DNA from: Symsagittifera roscoffensis | Taxonomy: Eukaryota > Xenacoelomorpha > Acoela > Convolutidae | Direction of reading: 5' to 3' | NCBI RefSeq assembly: GCF_963678635.1 | Contig: NC_087068.1 | Location: 44,747,013 to 44,811,012 of the forward strand | Length of the DNA: 64,000 nt | Part shown: piece after piece, positions 54,277 through 63,763 of the stretch | Layout of the letters: each line of letters starts with the position of its first letter | Position numbering within the stretch: the first letter of the stretch is position 1 | Notes under the pieces: model-generated | The model's input: only the letters and a program-made list of their open reading frames with translations | Told to the model about the DNA's origin: nothing | Databases searched by the model: none | Program-made: the position numbers and the translations under genes

Positions 54277-56882
54277 AATTATTAATTTTTCTCCAACTCC
54301 TTTTTCTAGTAATCTCAAATCAAAACATAAACCCTTCCCCTCGTACAGGACCACAAGATTTATTAGTAACACATTACGATTGTGAAGAAAATGAACAAAA
54401 AACACTACATAAATATGCAATCAATCAAGTATCACAATGTGAAACAGAACCACAAGCTATAGAAACCACAGATGTAATAGCAACACTCTATTCAAAAGCC
54501 CGAGCAACAACAGTTACAGGTTATAAATTCACAGCAACATTTTCCGAAAAGAAAGTACATTGTTCACAAGTCTCGAACGGAAACAAAAACCGACTTGACC
54601 ATGAATCATTCTATCAGAGTAATATAGAACGTCTTTTACATCTCAATCCCGACGATTGTAAAAGTGAATTACTTAGACTAAACATCACACAAAATAAAAA
54701 CTCCGCAAGAAAGTTAGTTAATTTTCAAGTTTTTTCAGACTCTGTACATCAATCACAACTTGAAAGACACCAAGGACATATAAAACTAGACGAAAAATAC
54801 CCGTATAACGGCGCACACGGACGATTAACCTATGACCTACACGATAAACATTGGATACCACACATTGGTATAAATGACCCATCAAACTGCAAAGCAGACA
54901 CAAAAAATAAAGGATACCAAGAAATAATGTTTTTCGATTGGAAAATACAACTCGAAAAAATACAACTATCACGAGATTTATCAGATAATACAATGATCTA
55001 TCAAGGAATCCGATTACCTTGTAAAAATGATCAAGGTTATTGCGACCCTACAACGAGAACACAAGCAACCATTGTTTGGTTCCCCGAAGATACATGTACA
55101 ACATTTCAAGTAGCAAAAATACACGCTCGTATGATAAAATTTCACGAAAAATATTTTATACAATCAATTCCATATGAACAAGTCCATCCATCACGAAAAC
55201 TAAGTTCTAATTTTAGAAACATAGACAATATAGAAAATAAATTGACACGTTTTCAACTATATCAAGAAACAGAACTTGCATGTAAATACAGGAATCCACT
55301 TCACAGAACACAATACTCTGAAATATTAGTTGAATACGAAAAAGGATTCGACATGACCACTGGAAAAGTAAAAATCGACCCATATGCCACAGGTCATCCT
55401 CCAAACGAAGGAACATCCTATATACCAGTTAATTTTGAAAAAAGCAACGGACAACCTGGTGGACATCTAAAACCCCATGACACCAGAAGCACACGCTTAC
55501 AAGAATTATCACTAATGAATACTACATATTTCGGTAATATCCACTATGATATTCATTTAGATATGAAACTAGATTATACAATTAGCCGAATTTTTCAAGA
55601 AATGTCACTCTCCGAATTAGAAACACTACACCAACTATGCGAATTAGAACGAACACAAATATTACAATCACTTGCACTAGCAGTATTAAAAATACCCTAT
55701 GCAGGATACTTATTATCTGGAAATAGATCAAATTTTTTAGACTATGAAGGAAACATCTTATGGTTTTATACTTGTACTAAAAAAGTATCACCACTATACG
55801 TTTTTGAAGATAAACGATGCTATAAAAGAATCCCTATCTTTTATAAGAATAAAGTACATTTCGTTGACACACTTTCACGAAGAACCTATTTCTGGGATAC
55901 CGCAGTCCCATGTGGATCAGAAAATAGCCACAACGTAGTACAACTAAACCCTGATGAAAATAAATATTATCTTCTCACTCCATATCCCACATTAATGCAA
56001 TCACTCAAAAAATTTTCACCAGAAAGCATTCGCGCTATTGCTCGAAACCCAAATATAGACTTACAATCAATAGGAATCTATTCAAAATCAGATATTCAAC
56101 ATCACATTAGAACACAACAATTCCAAGAATTATTAACTCAAATGGACACTATACAAAGACAATCAATAGACCAAAATTTACGCAAACTTGCAGAAACCGC
56201 AGGATTTGCCGATATCTACACGCAAGACTATAGCGGATATTTTAAAGACATTAAAGATTATATATATCTAAACGGTGAAAAATACCGTCCCCAAGATATA
56301 TCACCGATTAACATTTTTAGCTTTGTTACACTCAAAAATGAGATCCTCGATTTTCTAGGATGGCCCTACTACATCTTAGAAAAATTGACTATTTTATACG
56401 CAATGTTTAACTTTATTGGATTTCTTTTCTCACTTTTAAAAGGAATCTACAACACATGTGCTATACACACACAAGTAAACAGACAAGCAAGCGTAGCACG
56501 CATACTCTTTGCAGGATTTTTTGGAATCTTTTCTACATCTATAAACAAAATTCTTTTAGACGCACAAATAAAAGAATATAACACAAAAATAGCAACACGA
56601 CAAAATACATACGACGAAGAACATAACAATGTAGACATAACGCCAACGGCACCACAATTACCACCCCTACCAAATAACCATCCACTATCCCTAGTCCCAC
56701 GAAATTTTCGAAATTTAGCCATCACACATAATCCAAATTTTCGACTCACCACATCACAAAGTCCCATCCAACATATAATGACACACCAGTCACAAGATGA
56801 TAATACTTATGAACAAATTATTGAACAACCCCATACCACCGCTTTTCAGTCTCAAAATAATCATTTTTTTAGCCCACGATGA
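54264..56882 (+). CDS. env: Envelope-like membrane glycoprotein of the retroelement
   Basis: 872 residues. A signal peptide is clear (residues 1-18, LKLLIFLQLLFLVIS), followed by a Cys-rich ectodomain with N-glycosylation sites (for example NIT, NTT, NRS). A hydrophobic anchor lies at about 700-732, a second hydrophobic stretch at about 745-766, and a polar tail of about 105 residues follows. Spaced cysteines near the N-terminus (HYDC... VSQC... KVHC) and the late block VHFVDTLSRR-...-VPCG recall glycoproteins of the chuvirus/Monjiviricetes type, which are known to have been captured by other LTR elements. That assignment rests on pattern memory and is tentative. It ends in an ATGA overlap with the next ORF. 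No break is visible. Confidence 0.8.
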   Translation: MYILKLLIFLQLLFLVISNQNINPSPRTGPQDLLVTHYDCEENEQKTLHKYAINQVSQCETEPQAIETTDVIATLYSKARATTVTGYKFTATFSEKKVHCSQVSNGNKNRLDHESFYQSNIERLLHLNPDDCKSELLRLNITQNKNSARKLVNFQVFSDSVHQSQLERHQGHIKLDEKYPYNGAHGRLTYDLHDKHWIPHIGINDPSNCKADTKNKGYQEIMFFDWKIQLEKIQLSRDLSDNTMIYQGIRLPCKNDQGYCDPTTRTQATIVWFPEDTCTTFQVAKIHARMIKFHEKYFIQSIPYEQVHPSRKLSSNFRNIDNIENKLTRFQLYQETELACKYRNPLHRTQYSEILVEYEKGFDMTTGKVKIDPYATGHPPNEGTSYIPVNFEKSNGQPGGHLKPHDTRSTRLQELSLMNTTYFGNIHYDIHLDMKLDYTISRIFQEMSLSELETLHQLCELERTQILQSLALAVLKIPYAGYLLSGNRSNFLDYEGNILWFYTCTKKVSPLYVFEDKRCYKRIPIFYKNKVHFVDTLSRRTYFWDTAVPCGSENSHNVVQLNPDENKYYLLTPYPTLMQSLKKFSPESIRAIARNPNIDLQSIGIYSKSDIQHHIRTQQFQELLTQMDTIQRQSIDQNLRKLAETAGFADIYTQDYSGYFKDIKDYIYLNGEKYRPQDISPINIFSFVTLKNEILDFLGWPYYILEKLTILYAMFNFIGFLFSLLKGIYNTCAIHTQVNRQASVARILFAGFFGIFSTSINKILLDAQIKEYNTKIATRQNTYDEEHNNVDITPTAPQLPPLPNNHPLSLVPRNFRNLAITHNPNFRLTTSQSPIQHIMTHQSQDDNTYEQIIEQPHTTAFQSQNNHFFSPR

Positions 56883-58684
56883 GCCGCCAACTTGGATCAC
56901 TACACCGATCAAATTCCCACCCAACCAATCTTACCTCTCCAATCCCAATAATACCACTTTTTGCTTTTCCGCCACCCGATTTTCCATCTAGTAATGTAAC
57001 ATCAGGCATGAATTCCGACACTAATTCACACATCTCAGTTTTATATTCCATCTCACAACTCAATAACCCGAATATTGAAACCCCCGATGAATTTGCCGAC
57101 TCAGAACCATCCCCATCCAATAATTTTCATAACTCTTCTAATTTTTCTCAACCCCCTTTTCAACCCATATTATCAAATAACCCTGACCCAATCACTTCCA
57201 CACCCTCTTATGCTTCCCAAGTTACCCCAACCTACTCCTCATACCATTCTGACCAATCATCTCATTCTCCAGACACCCCCCGAATCTCCCCAGAGCTAGA
57301 TAATTTTATTACCCTCCAACAACAACCCTACCACCTTAATACCCCAACCATAAACCAAATCTCCTCCACTATAAATTCATCCAATCCCCCTACCCCTACA
57401 CCCTCTTCAAATTATACTGAATCATTAGCACCATCATCCACATCAACTGAATCTTCACTCAACACTAATAGAGCTTACCGCACTTTTAAAAGAAAGTTCC
57501 CCAACCATCCTTTCCCAGCAAAACCAGGAACAGCCCGTGAATACATCAACCACCCCAAGCATACTAACACAAAAGAATTTTTAGCCATCACCTTACCCTC
57601 ATTCCCACAATACACCTTAAACACCCCCCACGACACTAACGAAACACGCAACTTTGTAGATGAATACGTTTTAATGCCCACTCTCTCTTGGACCTCATAT
57701 TATCATTTTACTAACCCTCTTTGCTTACCTTTATCTAACACTCACATCGATATAGAGCGAAATACGGACATGCTATATCGACTCACTACACCACTAACCG
57801 CTAGACAATTTACTTACGTTGGATATAAAAAATCACTAAAAACACACACTGCACCTAGAGCTAACGAATATACACTCGAATACTATGATCACAACATCAT
57901 CAGAGCTAACCAAGATCAATTCTTAGACGACGATCGCTTCGCTAATCCACAAATTACCGAGAAATTTTTCATCAAGACACCATATATATTTACACTAAAC
58001 ATCTTCGACCGAAAGTTTGATCACATTATTTCAGAAGCACTAACAGACACACAAGCATACGAAAGTTTTAAAGAACGCTTCCAAATATTTTCACTAACCT
58101 TTCATTTCCTTGCACCACACGAAAGAGATTTACACTGCTCACACGATATTATGTTGCGCACTAAACAAACCCACACATATAGTTATTATCGCTTCATCCA
58201 AAATCACTTTGACCTACACACACCCTCTAGACAACCACACCATCGCTTTCAATTCATTAATTCCAAATACACTTCACCATTTTTCCTAAATTTCACATAT
58301 TGCATTAAAGATACTAACCTTCATGGTATTCTTCGCAATTATGATCCCATAACCCAAATGTACATCTTCTGTCCCATCACCAAGACCTTCAACGCCGAAG
58401 AATCCCGACCCTTCCTTATCCCGCACGAGTTTGTACAACCCATAGAAATCCCAATTTTAGAATTCATCCACAACACTAAATTCAATCACAAATTATATAA
58501 TCTAATCCAAAACACACCTTATGAGTTTGCAGTTGGCACTGAAGAACTAACCACTATTAAGGCACTTCAATTGCTTTGGCCACTGCTTCAGACTAAAAAT
58601 ATCATCCGCATCTTAGCTAAACTACTAACAAATTCCGATCTCATCCACGACATCTTCCCCCACGGTTTTTTCCCCGACGACTAA
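56879..58684 (+). CDS. 601-residue protein of unknown function, last ORF of the retroelement
   Basis: Starts at the ATGA overlap with env. Residues 1-195 are Pro/Ser/Thr/Asn-rich and disordered. From about 196 (RTFKRKFPNHPF) to the end the sequence looks folded, rich in Phe, Tyr, His and charged residues, with many aromatic pairs (SYYRF, FHFLAPHERD) and a His/Pro-rich end. No signal peptide or membrane helix. I recognise no family. A regulatory or accessory protein is possible, but nothing in the sequence shows the role. Intact length and no frameshifts argue for selection. Confidence 0.75.
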   Translation: MSRQLGSLHRSNSHPTNLTSPIPIIPLFAFPPPDFPSSNVTSGMNSDTNSHISVLYSISQLNNPNIETPDEFADSEPSPSNNFHNSSNFSQPPFQPILSNNPDPITSTPSYASQVTPTYSSYHSDQSSHSPDTPRISPELDNFITLQQQPYHLNTPTINQISSTINSSNPPTPTPSSNYTESLAPSSTSTESSLNTNRAYRTFKRKFPNHPFPAKPGTAREYINHPKHTNTKEFLAITLPSFPQYTLNTPHDTNETRNFVDEYVLMPTLSWTSYYHFTNPLCLPLSNTHIDIERNTDMLYRLTTPLTARQFTYVGYKKSLKTHTAPRANEYTLEYYDHNIIRANQDQFLDDDRFANPQITEKFFIKTPYIFTLNIFDRKFDHIISEALTDTQAYESFKERFQIFSLTFHFLAPHERDLHCSHDIMLRTKQTHTYSYYRFIQNHFDLHTPSRQPHHRFQFINSKYTSPFFLNFTYCIKDTNLHGILRNYDPITQMYIFCPITKTFNAEESRPFLIPHEFVQPIEIPILEFIHNTKFNHKLYNLIQNTPYEFAVGTEELTTIKALQLLWPLLQTKNIIRILAKLLTNSDLIHDIFPHGFFPDD

Positions 58685-58687
58685 CAG

Positions 58688-58765
58688 GTAAGTATGAATT
58701 AAATGAATATTACTAACTAATTAAAATATTAAAAACTCACCATTCTTTATCCATGTTTTCTTTAG
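58688..58765 (+). other. Predicted 78-bp intron just after the last stop codon
   Basis: Donor cag|gtaagt at 58687/58688, branch-point motif tactaac at 58711-58717, pyrimidine-rich tract and acceptor ttttctttag at 58756-58765. All four signals are near consensus. The stop codon of the upstream ORF ends three bases before the donor. Confidence 0.7.
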
Positions 58766-60296
58766 ATTTTTAGTCTTCATCCGACGATCACCTACAAAAA
58801 CCACAAAAAACAAATAAAGATCGCAAATTTCATCAAACAGATTTCAACAATTCTATTAATCTCTTACACTTATAAATTTATAAATTTAATAACAATGCAG
58901 TAAATTCATTTCTAAAATTTTCCCCACAAGCAGTAAATCTAATTATGATGAAAATTTGTAACTTAAAATTCCCCCATAACTAGCAGTAAATTTCCAAATT
59001 CTATGCAGTAAATTAATAAAATGCAAATGCAGTACTAACCTTTTGATATTCTCATTTATTCGCACAGAAATTCTATCCACACTCGCACAGCTCGCCCACG
59101 AAGAATTGTTTAAAATAATGAATTTCAGTTTCAAGTTTTCACACTCAACAACTCTAACATATAATAACATGTTTCAAACTTTCCTTTAACCCGGTTGGAA
59201 AGGAATTATATACTAAACAAAACTAACCAACGCAGCTTACTAAATACCACAAATCATAGAATAACAGCATGACTAAGAAAAGGAAACCAACGGTACCCAA
59301 ACCGGATTAACCCAGTTTGAAACTGGATAATTTATTCTTTTGAAGACTATTATAAAGTCTAAGAAAGAAATAATAAAACACAAAAAAGTCGAAAGACAAA
59401 CCCATACCACGAACAATTTGCTTTTTGGAAAAAGGACATAACCAACAAGACATAAGAAAAACCACAACAAACCCAACATAAAACGTTGTCACATAACAGG
59501 ACCCCTCACAAAAACCGCATGAAATCATACTCCCACTCCTGGCCTAACCCACCAGGAAGGACTTCCTGAGCATGCTCTATAGCCGGCCTAACCCACCGCG
59601 CTACATCCACGCTTTGTGACCACACCTCTATTTTTAATAAGAGCTACTCAAGTGTGAGTAACTCTTCAAAATAACCGAACTAAAACAAAAAGCTTTTGTG
59701 AAAACAACTAACTAAAATCATAATTAAAAAATATTAAACTAATAAATGTTTTATAAAATGTAAATTACATTATGCAATACATAGATCAGAATACAACACC
59801 AAGGACGAACATCTAAAGACAAAACGACCCCACTACACTCGAGAGAGAATGACCAACCACAATCGATATGCCACTCACAATCACAACTCAAAGGATTTAG
59901 AGTACGACTTGACTTCGCAGAAAAGGACTTCATTGAACTAGACCAATGACCACCTCGATGTTCAAGTATACGTACAGATCCGAGTAACCAGGCATCCCCT
60001 CCACGCACAATCTCCACGCCACTCCCAAACTAGATCAGACACAAAAGAAGTTCTCCACGCAGAACAGAAAAACCTGAAATAGCCAACCATTCTGAAATCA
60101 GATTTGAGTTTGTTGCAAAGACTTAGTCGTTGTCACTAGAAGACACAACGTCTTATGTCTCTAACTCCAGCTTCCTGGAACTTCTTTAACAAAGAGGAAA
60201 CGGAAGAAAATGATGTTCGCCAAAAACCAACGTCCATCATCCATCCTTCAAATTGCAGAAGAACTATTCTAAAAAACTCTGTAAAACCCGGATGGG
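58766..60296 (+). promoter_or_regulatory. 3' non-coding region of the retroelement with repeated GCAGTAAAT
   Basis: No gene. GCAGTAAAT occurs at 58897, 58930, 58983 and 59005, with a variant at 59029. A 13-base direct repeat ggcctaacccacc lies at 59541 and 59585 inside a GC-richer block. The sequence just before the LTR (cccggatggg) is only weakly purine-rich; a better purine run is at 60191-60210. Confidence 0.55.
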
Positions 60297-60706
60297 TGGA
60301 ACCTGATCTAAACTACATTTTATGATTGGATAAATTAGATATTTTACCAATGTTAAGTATTTAATATTAACCAATCATGATCCATCTAACTAACAACCCA
60401 CTTATTTGTAAGTGCTGAAGTTACTTGTAATTTCAGCACCAGAGAGATTTGAATTTAACTTAGAAATTAGTTGGACTCTCCCGAGCACTTCAGCAGCCGC
60501 AATAAACCAGTATACCCTAGATCTATTGAGCCTAGCAGAGACTAGTTAAACAACCTGAGACTAGATAGTATAAGAGTAAGATTAGGATCGGTATTAGACT
60601 AAGAAGTTGCACGAATCTATCCGGCCGAAAATAAGATAGCGTGACGAGCAGACGGTGTACCCTATCCGAAATTACTCTATGAGTTAACCACATCGGTCAT
60701 AACTCA
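60297..60706 (+). mobile_element. 3' LTR of the retroelement
   Basis: 410 bp, one mismatch from the 5' LTR. Poly(A) signal AATAAA at 60501-60506. Followed by the GTAT target duplication at 60707-60710, 242 bases from the HYDIN exon that ends at 60953. Confidence 0.97.
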
Positions 60707-60952
60707 GTATGGATAAATTATCGTATTGATTACAGATAAACCTAAACTGCACACGAAGCGTATAATTTGGTCAAAACTTGGCCCACACAAATTTTCTCTA
60801 AATAGCGTGTTTTCAGTGTTCTAGGAGAGCTCGCAAAAATTTTGAAATACTTAAAAAACCCCACTCTATCCCCCGTTAAAATTCTCATTCTTCTCATGTT
60901 TAATGGTTATTTTTAGTGAATTTGAAAATAAACATTTGCTAGAACAACTTAC

Positions 60953-61161
60953 TACAAGTCCAAGGTCGATATCTGTCTTGTCAATGTTGTAGTGCATACT
61001 AGAAGCCTCGCCACTTAGCTGCAGCTCATAACAGGGACCCCCTCTGACGTCACAGAGGGCAATGACCTCTGATTTGACCCCCACGTGACCAAAGAAGGTA
61101 AAGCTAATGGTCTCGCTCTCTCCAGGGGCCAAGTGACCGAAAAGGGGATGAATGTCGTATA
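60953..61161 (-). CDS. HYDIN: HYDIN-like protein, exon (ASH domain)
   Basis: Bounded by gtgtttag (61163-61162) and cttgta|gtaagt (60952). It encodes FGHLAPGESETISFTFFGHV, then ALCDVRGGPCYELQLSGEAS and a final DKTDIDLGLV. PGES-x-x-(I/V)-x-F-x-FFGH and EVxGGPxYE-x-LxGEAS are hallmark HYDIN blocks. It ends in phase 0 and joins the exon at 38937. Its start needs one base from the previous exon, but the visible upstream exon ends in phase 0, so a short exon of 3n+1 bases is probably unseen in 61162-61815. Confidence 0.9.
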
Positions 61162-61815
61162 GCTAAACACAATTTGAAATATGCAAAATCGCGGACGCAA
61201 TGCAAAAATATTTTTGCCAATCTTCGGTGGAAAAAAAAAGATTGCTAATGGCTTATAGTCCTTCACTTTATTAAGTCACACATCAGGTTTATCGACAGTT
61301 ATTTGAAATTGAGCATTTAATTTTGTTCAATTGGAAGATGGCTAATCTCGTGCCGTTTTCGGAGAATGAAACCAGCAGAGATTCTTCCAGCACAGTAAAC
61401 TTCATAATGCGATCGATTACGGTCAACTATTCAAAACAGAATATCCCATCTTTTTGCCATTGAAATGCGGAATAAATGTTCTTACTTAACTGAGCTTAAT
61501 TTACCTCAACTACCACTTGGTAAAGATCCTGAGCTTGACTGAGCCTAAATTACCGGAACTATAAATAAACGTCAAAATGCCAATTAAACACGAAATATAT
61601 TCAGACTAAAAAAAGGAGTAGGAAGGTATAATGTTTTTAATCACAAATTTCAGCAATTCTAACATTTTAAAAACTAACTTAATAATTTTAACATTTTAAA
61701 AATGTACCAGGTTTCTCTTTGAACAAATTGTAATAATATATGTAGCTCGTACCTTAAGGGGTATCATAGTAATTGCCTTATAAGCAAATAACACAAAACG
61801 TGTTTTTTTTCTTAC
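61162..61815 (-). other. HYDIN: HYDIN intron region, probably hiding one small exon
   Basis: 654 bases between exons with incompatible phases. One possible 24-base microexon (61753-61776, tataag|...|gtacga) is in frame but does not repair the phase and would leave a 39-base intron. Nothing else recognised. Confidence 0.45.
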
Positions 61816-61917
61816 GTCAGTGAGTTCGATTGGCGGCTTTTCTGAAGAATTTTTCACAGCTATGTTTTCATCAACTTCTTCAGATTCTTTCAACTCTTGT
61901 GGCTTCTCAGGCAGATC
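61816..61917 (-). CDS. HYDIN: HYDIN-like protein, exon (acidic linker)
   Basis: 34 codons between gttttag|gatctg and actgac|gtaaga, phase 0 on both sides. It encodes a Glu/Asp/Pro/Lys-rich linker ending EKPPIELTD. No domain of its own. Assignment rests on splice signals, phase and position between clear HYDIN exons. Confidence 0.75.
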
Positions 61918-62331
61918 CTAAAACACACCAATGTCTTTTTAATTTTTGTGGTTTCACAAACTAAAACTGTCTGTTACAGCAAAAATTAACCATTTTCATT
62001 GAAATTTAGAAAAAAAGAGAAGATAACAATCTCTTGGCTATAATGATGCCAAGCTATTATGATTAATCAGCTTTAAAAAAAATTTCGAATTGAAAACTAA
62101 TTATGTCACTGAAGCTTTCATGATACACTGAAATTTGTACCAATCGTCATAAATTAACACTCAAAATTATTAAAAACAATTTTTTTAAAATTCAAACTCA
62201 GAAACCAGACTTGCGCAAATACAAAACAATAAAATGTTAGACATAAAAAGAAAACTGAAAAGGAAATTAGTGGCCTGAAGTAGTTATTTAATTAGTTATT
62301 ATTTTTGTATTTCTCTGGTTAGTCCTTCAAC
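61918..62331 (-). other. HYDIN: HYDIN intron (414 bp)
   Basis: Donor aaacag|gttgaa (62331) and acceptor gttttag (61918). No feature inside. Confidence 0.7.
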
Positions 62332-62586
62332 CTGTTTTTCATTATCTTCATCTTCATCCAACAAAAACTCTTCGTCTAAATCCACTCTAGCCAGTAACGA
62401 CTGGAAGTTTTGAGTCTCTTGGATATCTGTCAAGTTAATATCGGCCGACTGGTCTTCGGCTACGTTATCTTCAATGTTTTCAATATGATTTATATTGCCG
62501 TCGTTCTCATCTTCGTTGACGTTTTCATTCAGATTTGGTTCAATTTCAAACTCGTGAACAGAAGTTATTTCCATATCCTGCTCGGC
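62332..62586 (-). CDS. HYDIN: HYDIN-like protein, exon (very acidic insert)
   Basis: 85 codons in phase 0, from aaaaacag|gccgag to aaacag|gttgaa. It encodes a long Glu/Asp/Asn-rich segment (for example NVNEDENDGNINHIENIEDN) ending DEDEDNEKQ. No ASH motif; a disordered linker between two ASH domains. Acidic inserts at such places vary greatly between HYDIN orthologues. Confidence 0.78.
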
Positions 62587-62861
62587 CTGTTTTTAAATTA
62601 GAAAACACTCAAGGATAATTATAAACAAAACTTCTGAAAAAATGGCTCTTATCCAAGTGTTCGAAAAAGTGGCGCTAAATTGGATCAAACGCAAAAAGTT
62701 CTCTGGGTAATGAAAAATTAGTATAGTTTGTTTTTCTAAAAATAACAATGCAAAATTTTTATCCATTTCTTTCTATAACCATCCTAAACCATTGGATATC
62801 CGACTAGAATCATTTTAAAAAATATTTAACATCTTGCAAAAAAAATATGACATTCACGCAC

Positions 62862-63155
62862 CTGCGCCTGAGTTTCGATTTCTTGTTCTTTTGCAACTTC
62901 CGCCTCCTCGTTGCGTTCACTCAAATTTTCCTCGGGTTCCTGGTCAGCCTCCAAACTTTCGACAACCACCAATGCATTTTTGGCAGCTTCGTCTAGTTTG
63001 AAACTCCACTTGTAGTCTACATGCAGAGGTCCGCTATTGGCGATTTTGACCTTTCTTGTGACCTCTGTTTCATTCACGACACAGCCGAAGTGAACTATTT
63101 TGGTCTCGAAGTCGACATTGGGAAAGTAGACAACACTAGACAGCGCGATCAAGTC
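62862..63155 (-). CDS. HYDIN: HYDIN-like protein, exon (ASH domain)
   Basis: 98 codons in phase 0, from gaacttcag|gacttg to gcgcag|gtgcgt. It encodes VVYFPNVDFETKIVHFGCVV, then NETEVTRKVKIANSGPLHVD and YKWSF, the canonical ASH start (x-x-DFG-x-x-x-N, then NxGPLxVxYxW). A Glu-rich tail follows (EADQEPEENLSERNEEAE). Confidence 0.92.
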
Positions 63156-63631
63156 CTGAAGTTCAAAGAACCGAAAATAAAGATTAATTGCAAAAATCTA
63201 AATTAGAGAGGGATGAAAAAACATTATGGAAGGAAGCAGTTGCGAATTTAGGTGAGGGGAAATGGACCCCAGTATCGGAAAAAATAGATTTTCGACTCTC
63301 TGACCACCTAAAGTACCAATTCACGAAATTCAAGTTTAGCTGACCGACCCTAAATTGTGTCAAAAGGCGCCTCTGGGACCAATATATCACTACCCTTGAG
63401 TTGGAGCGCGCGCCATTTTTTCGGTCAAAACTTTGCAAAAAAAAAGACTAAAAACGGCATTTGGGCCTGTTTTTGTTTTAAGTTGCCAGCGGCGCAAAAA
63501 AAATTCTATAATACGATATTTATGGTATCTTGGGAGAGCTCTTCGAGTATACCCTAGACCCGCGCCTAGGAGTAAGAGCGAGCCAAAATAGCTAAGTGAG
63601 AGTATCCCAAAAAATCTTTGAAAATAATGAC
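63156..63631 (-). other. HYDIN: HYDIN intron (476 bp)
   Basis: Donor aacaag|gtcatt (63631) and acceptor cttcag (63156). It contains a GC-richer patch (ggagcgcgcgccatttt near 63400) of unknown origin. Confidence 0.7.
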
Positions 63632-63763
63632 CTTGTTTGGATGCTGTGAGTAGGTGACCTGAATGTTCTCAGTCAGATATCTCGTGTGGGCACTGTCTGG
63701 CACATAGTTGGGATCAAACACCACCGTCACGTGACACTCCTCATCGACTTCCATGTTGAACGC
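63632..63763 (-). CDS. HYDIN: HYDIN-like protein, exon (end of ASH domain), most upstream exon seen
   Basis: 44 codons in phase 0, from attgtcag|gcgttc to aacaag|gtcatt. It encodes ECHVTVVFDPNYVPDSAHTR, then a QVTYSQHPNK end. The V-x-FDPNY and Y-x-x-HP motifs match the closing strands of a HYDIN ASH domain, continued by the next exon. Earlier exons lie beyond the right edge. Confidence 0.9.

Noticed and set aside
60191-60210. Purine run as the polypurine tract of the retroelement
   Set aside because: It lies about 85 bases upstream of the 3' LTR; plus-strand priming should occur directly at the LTR edge, where only cccggatggg is seen. The true tract is left undecided.
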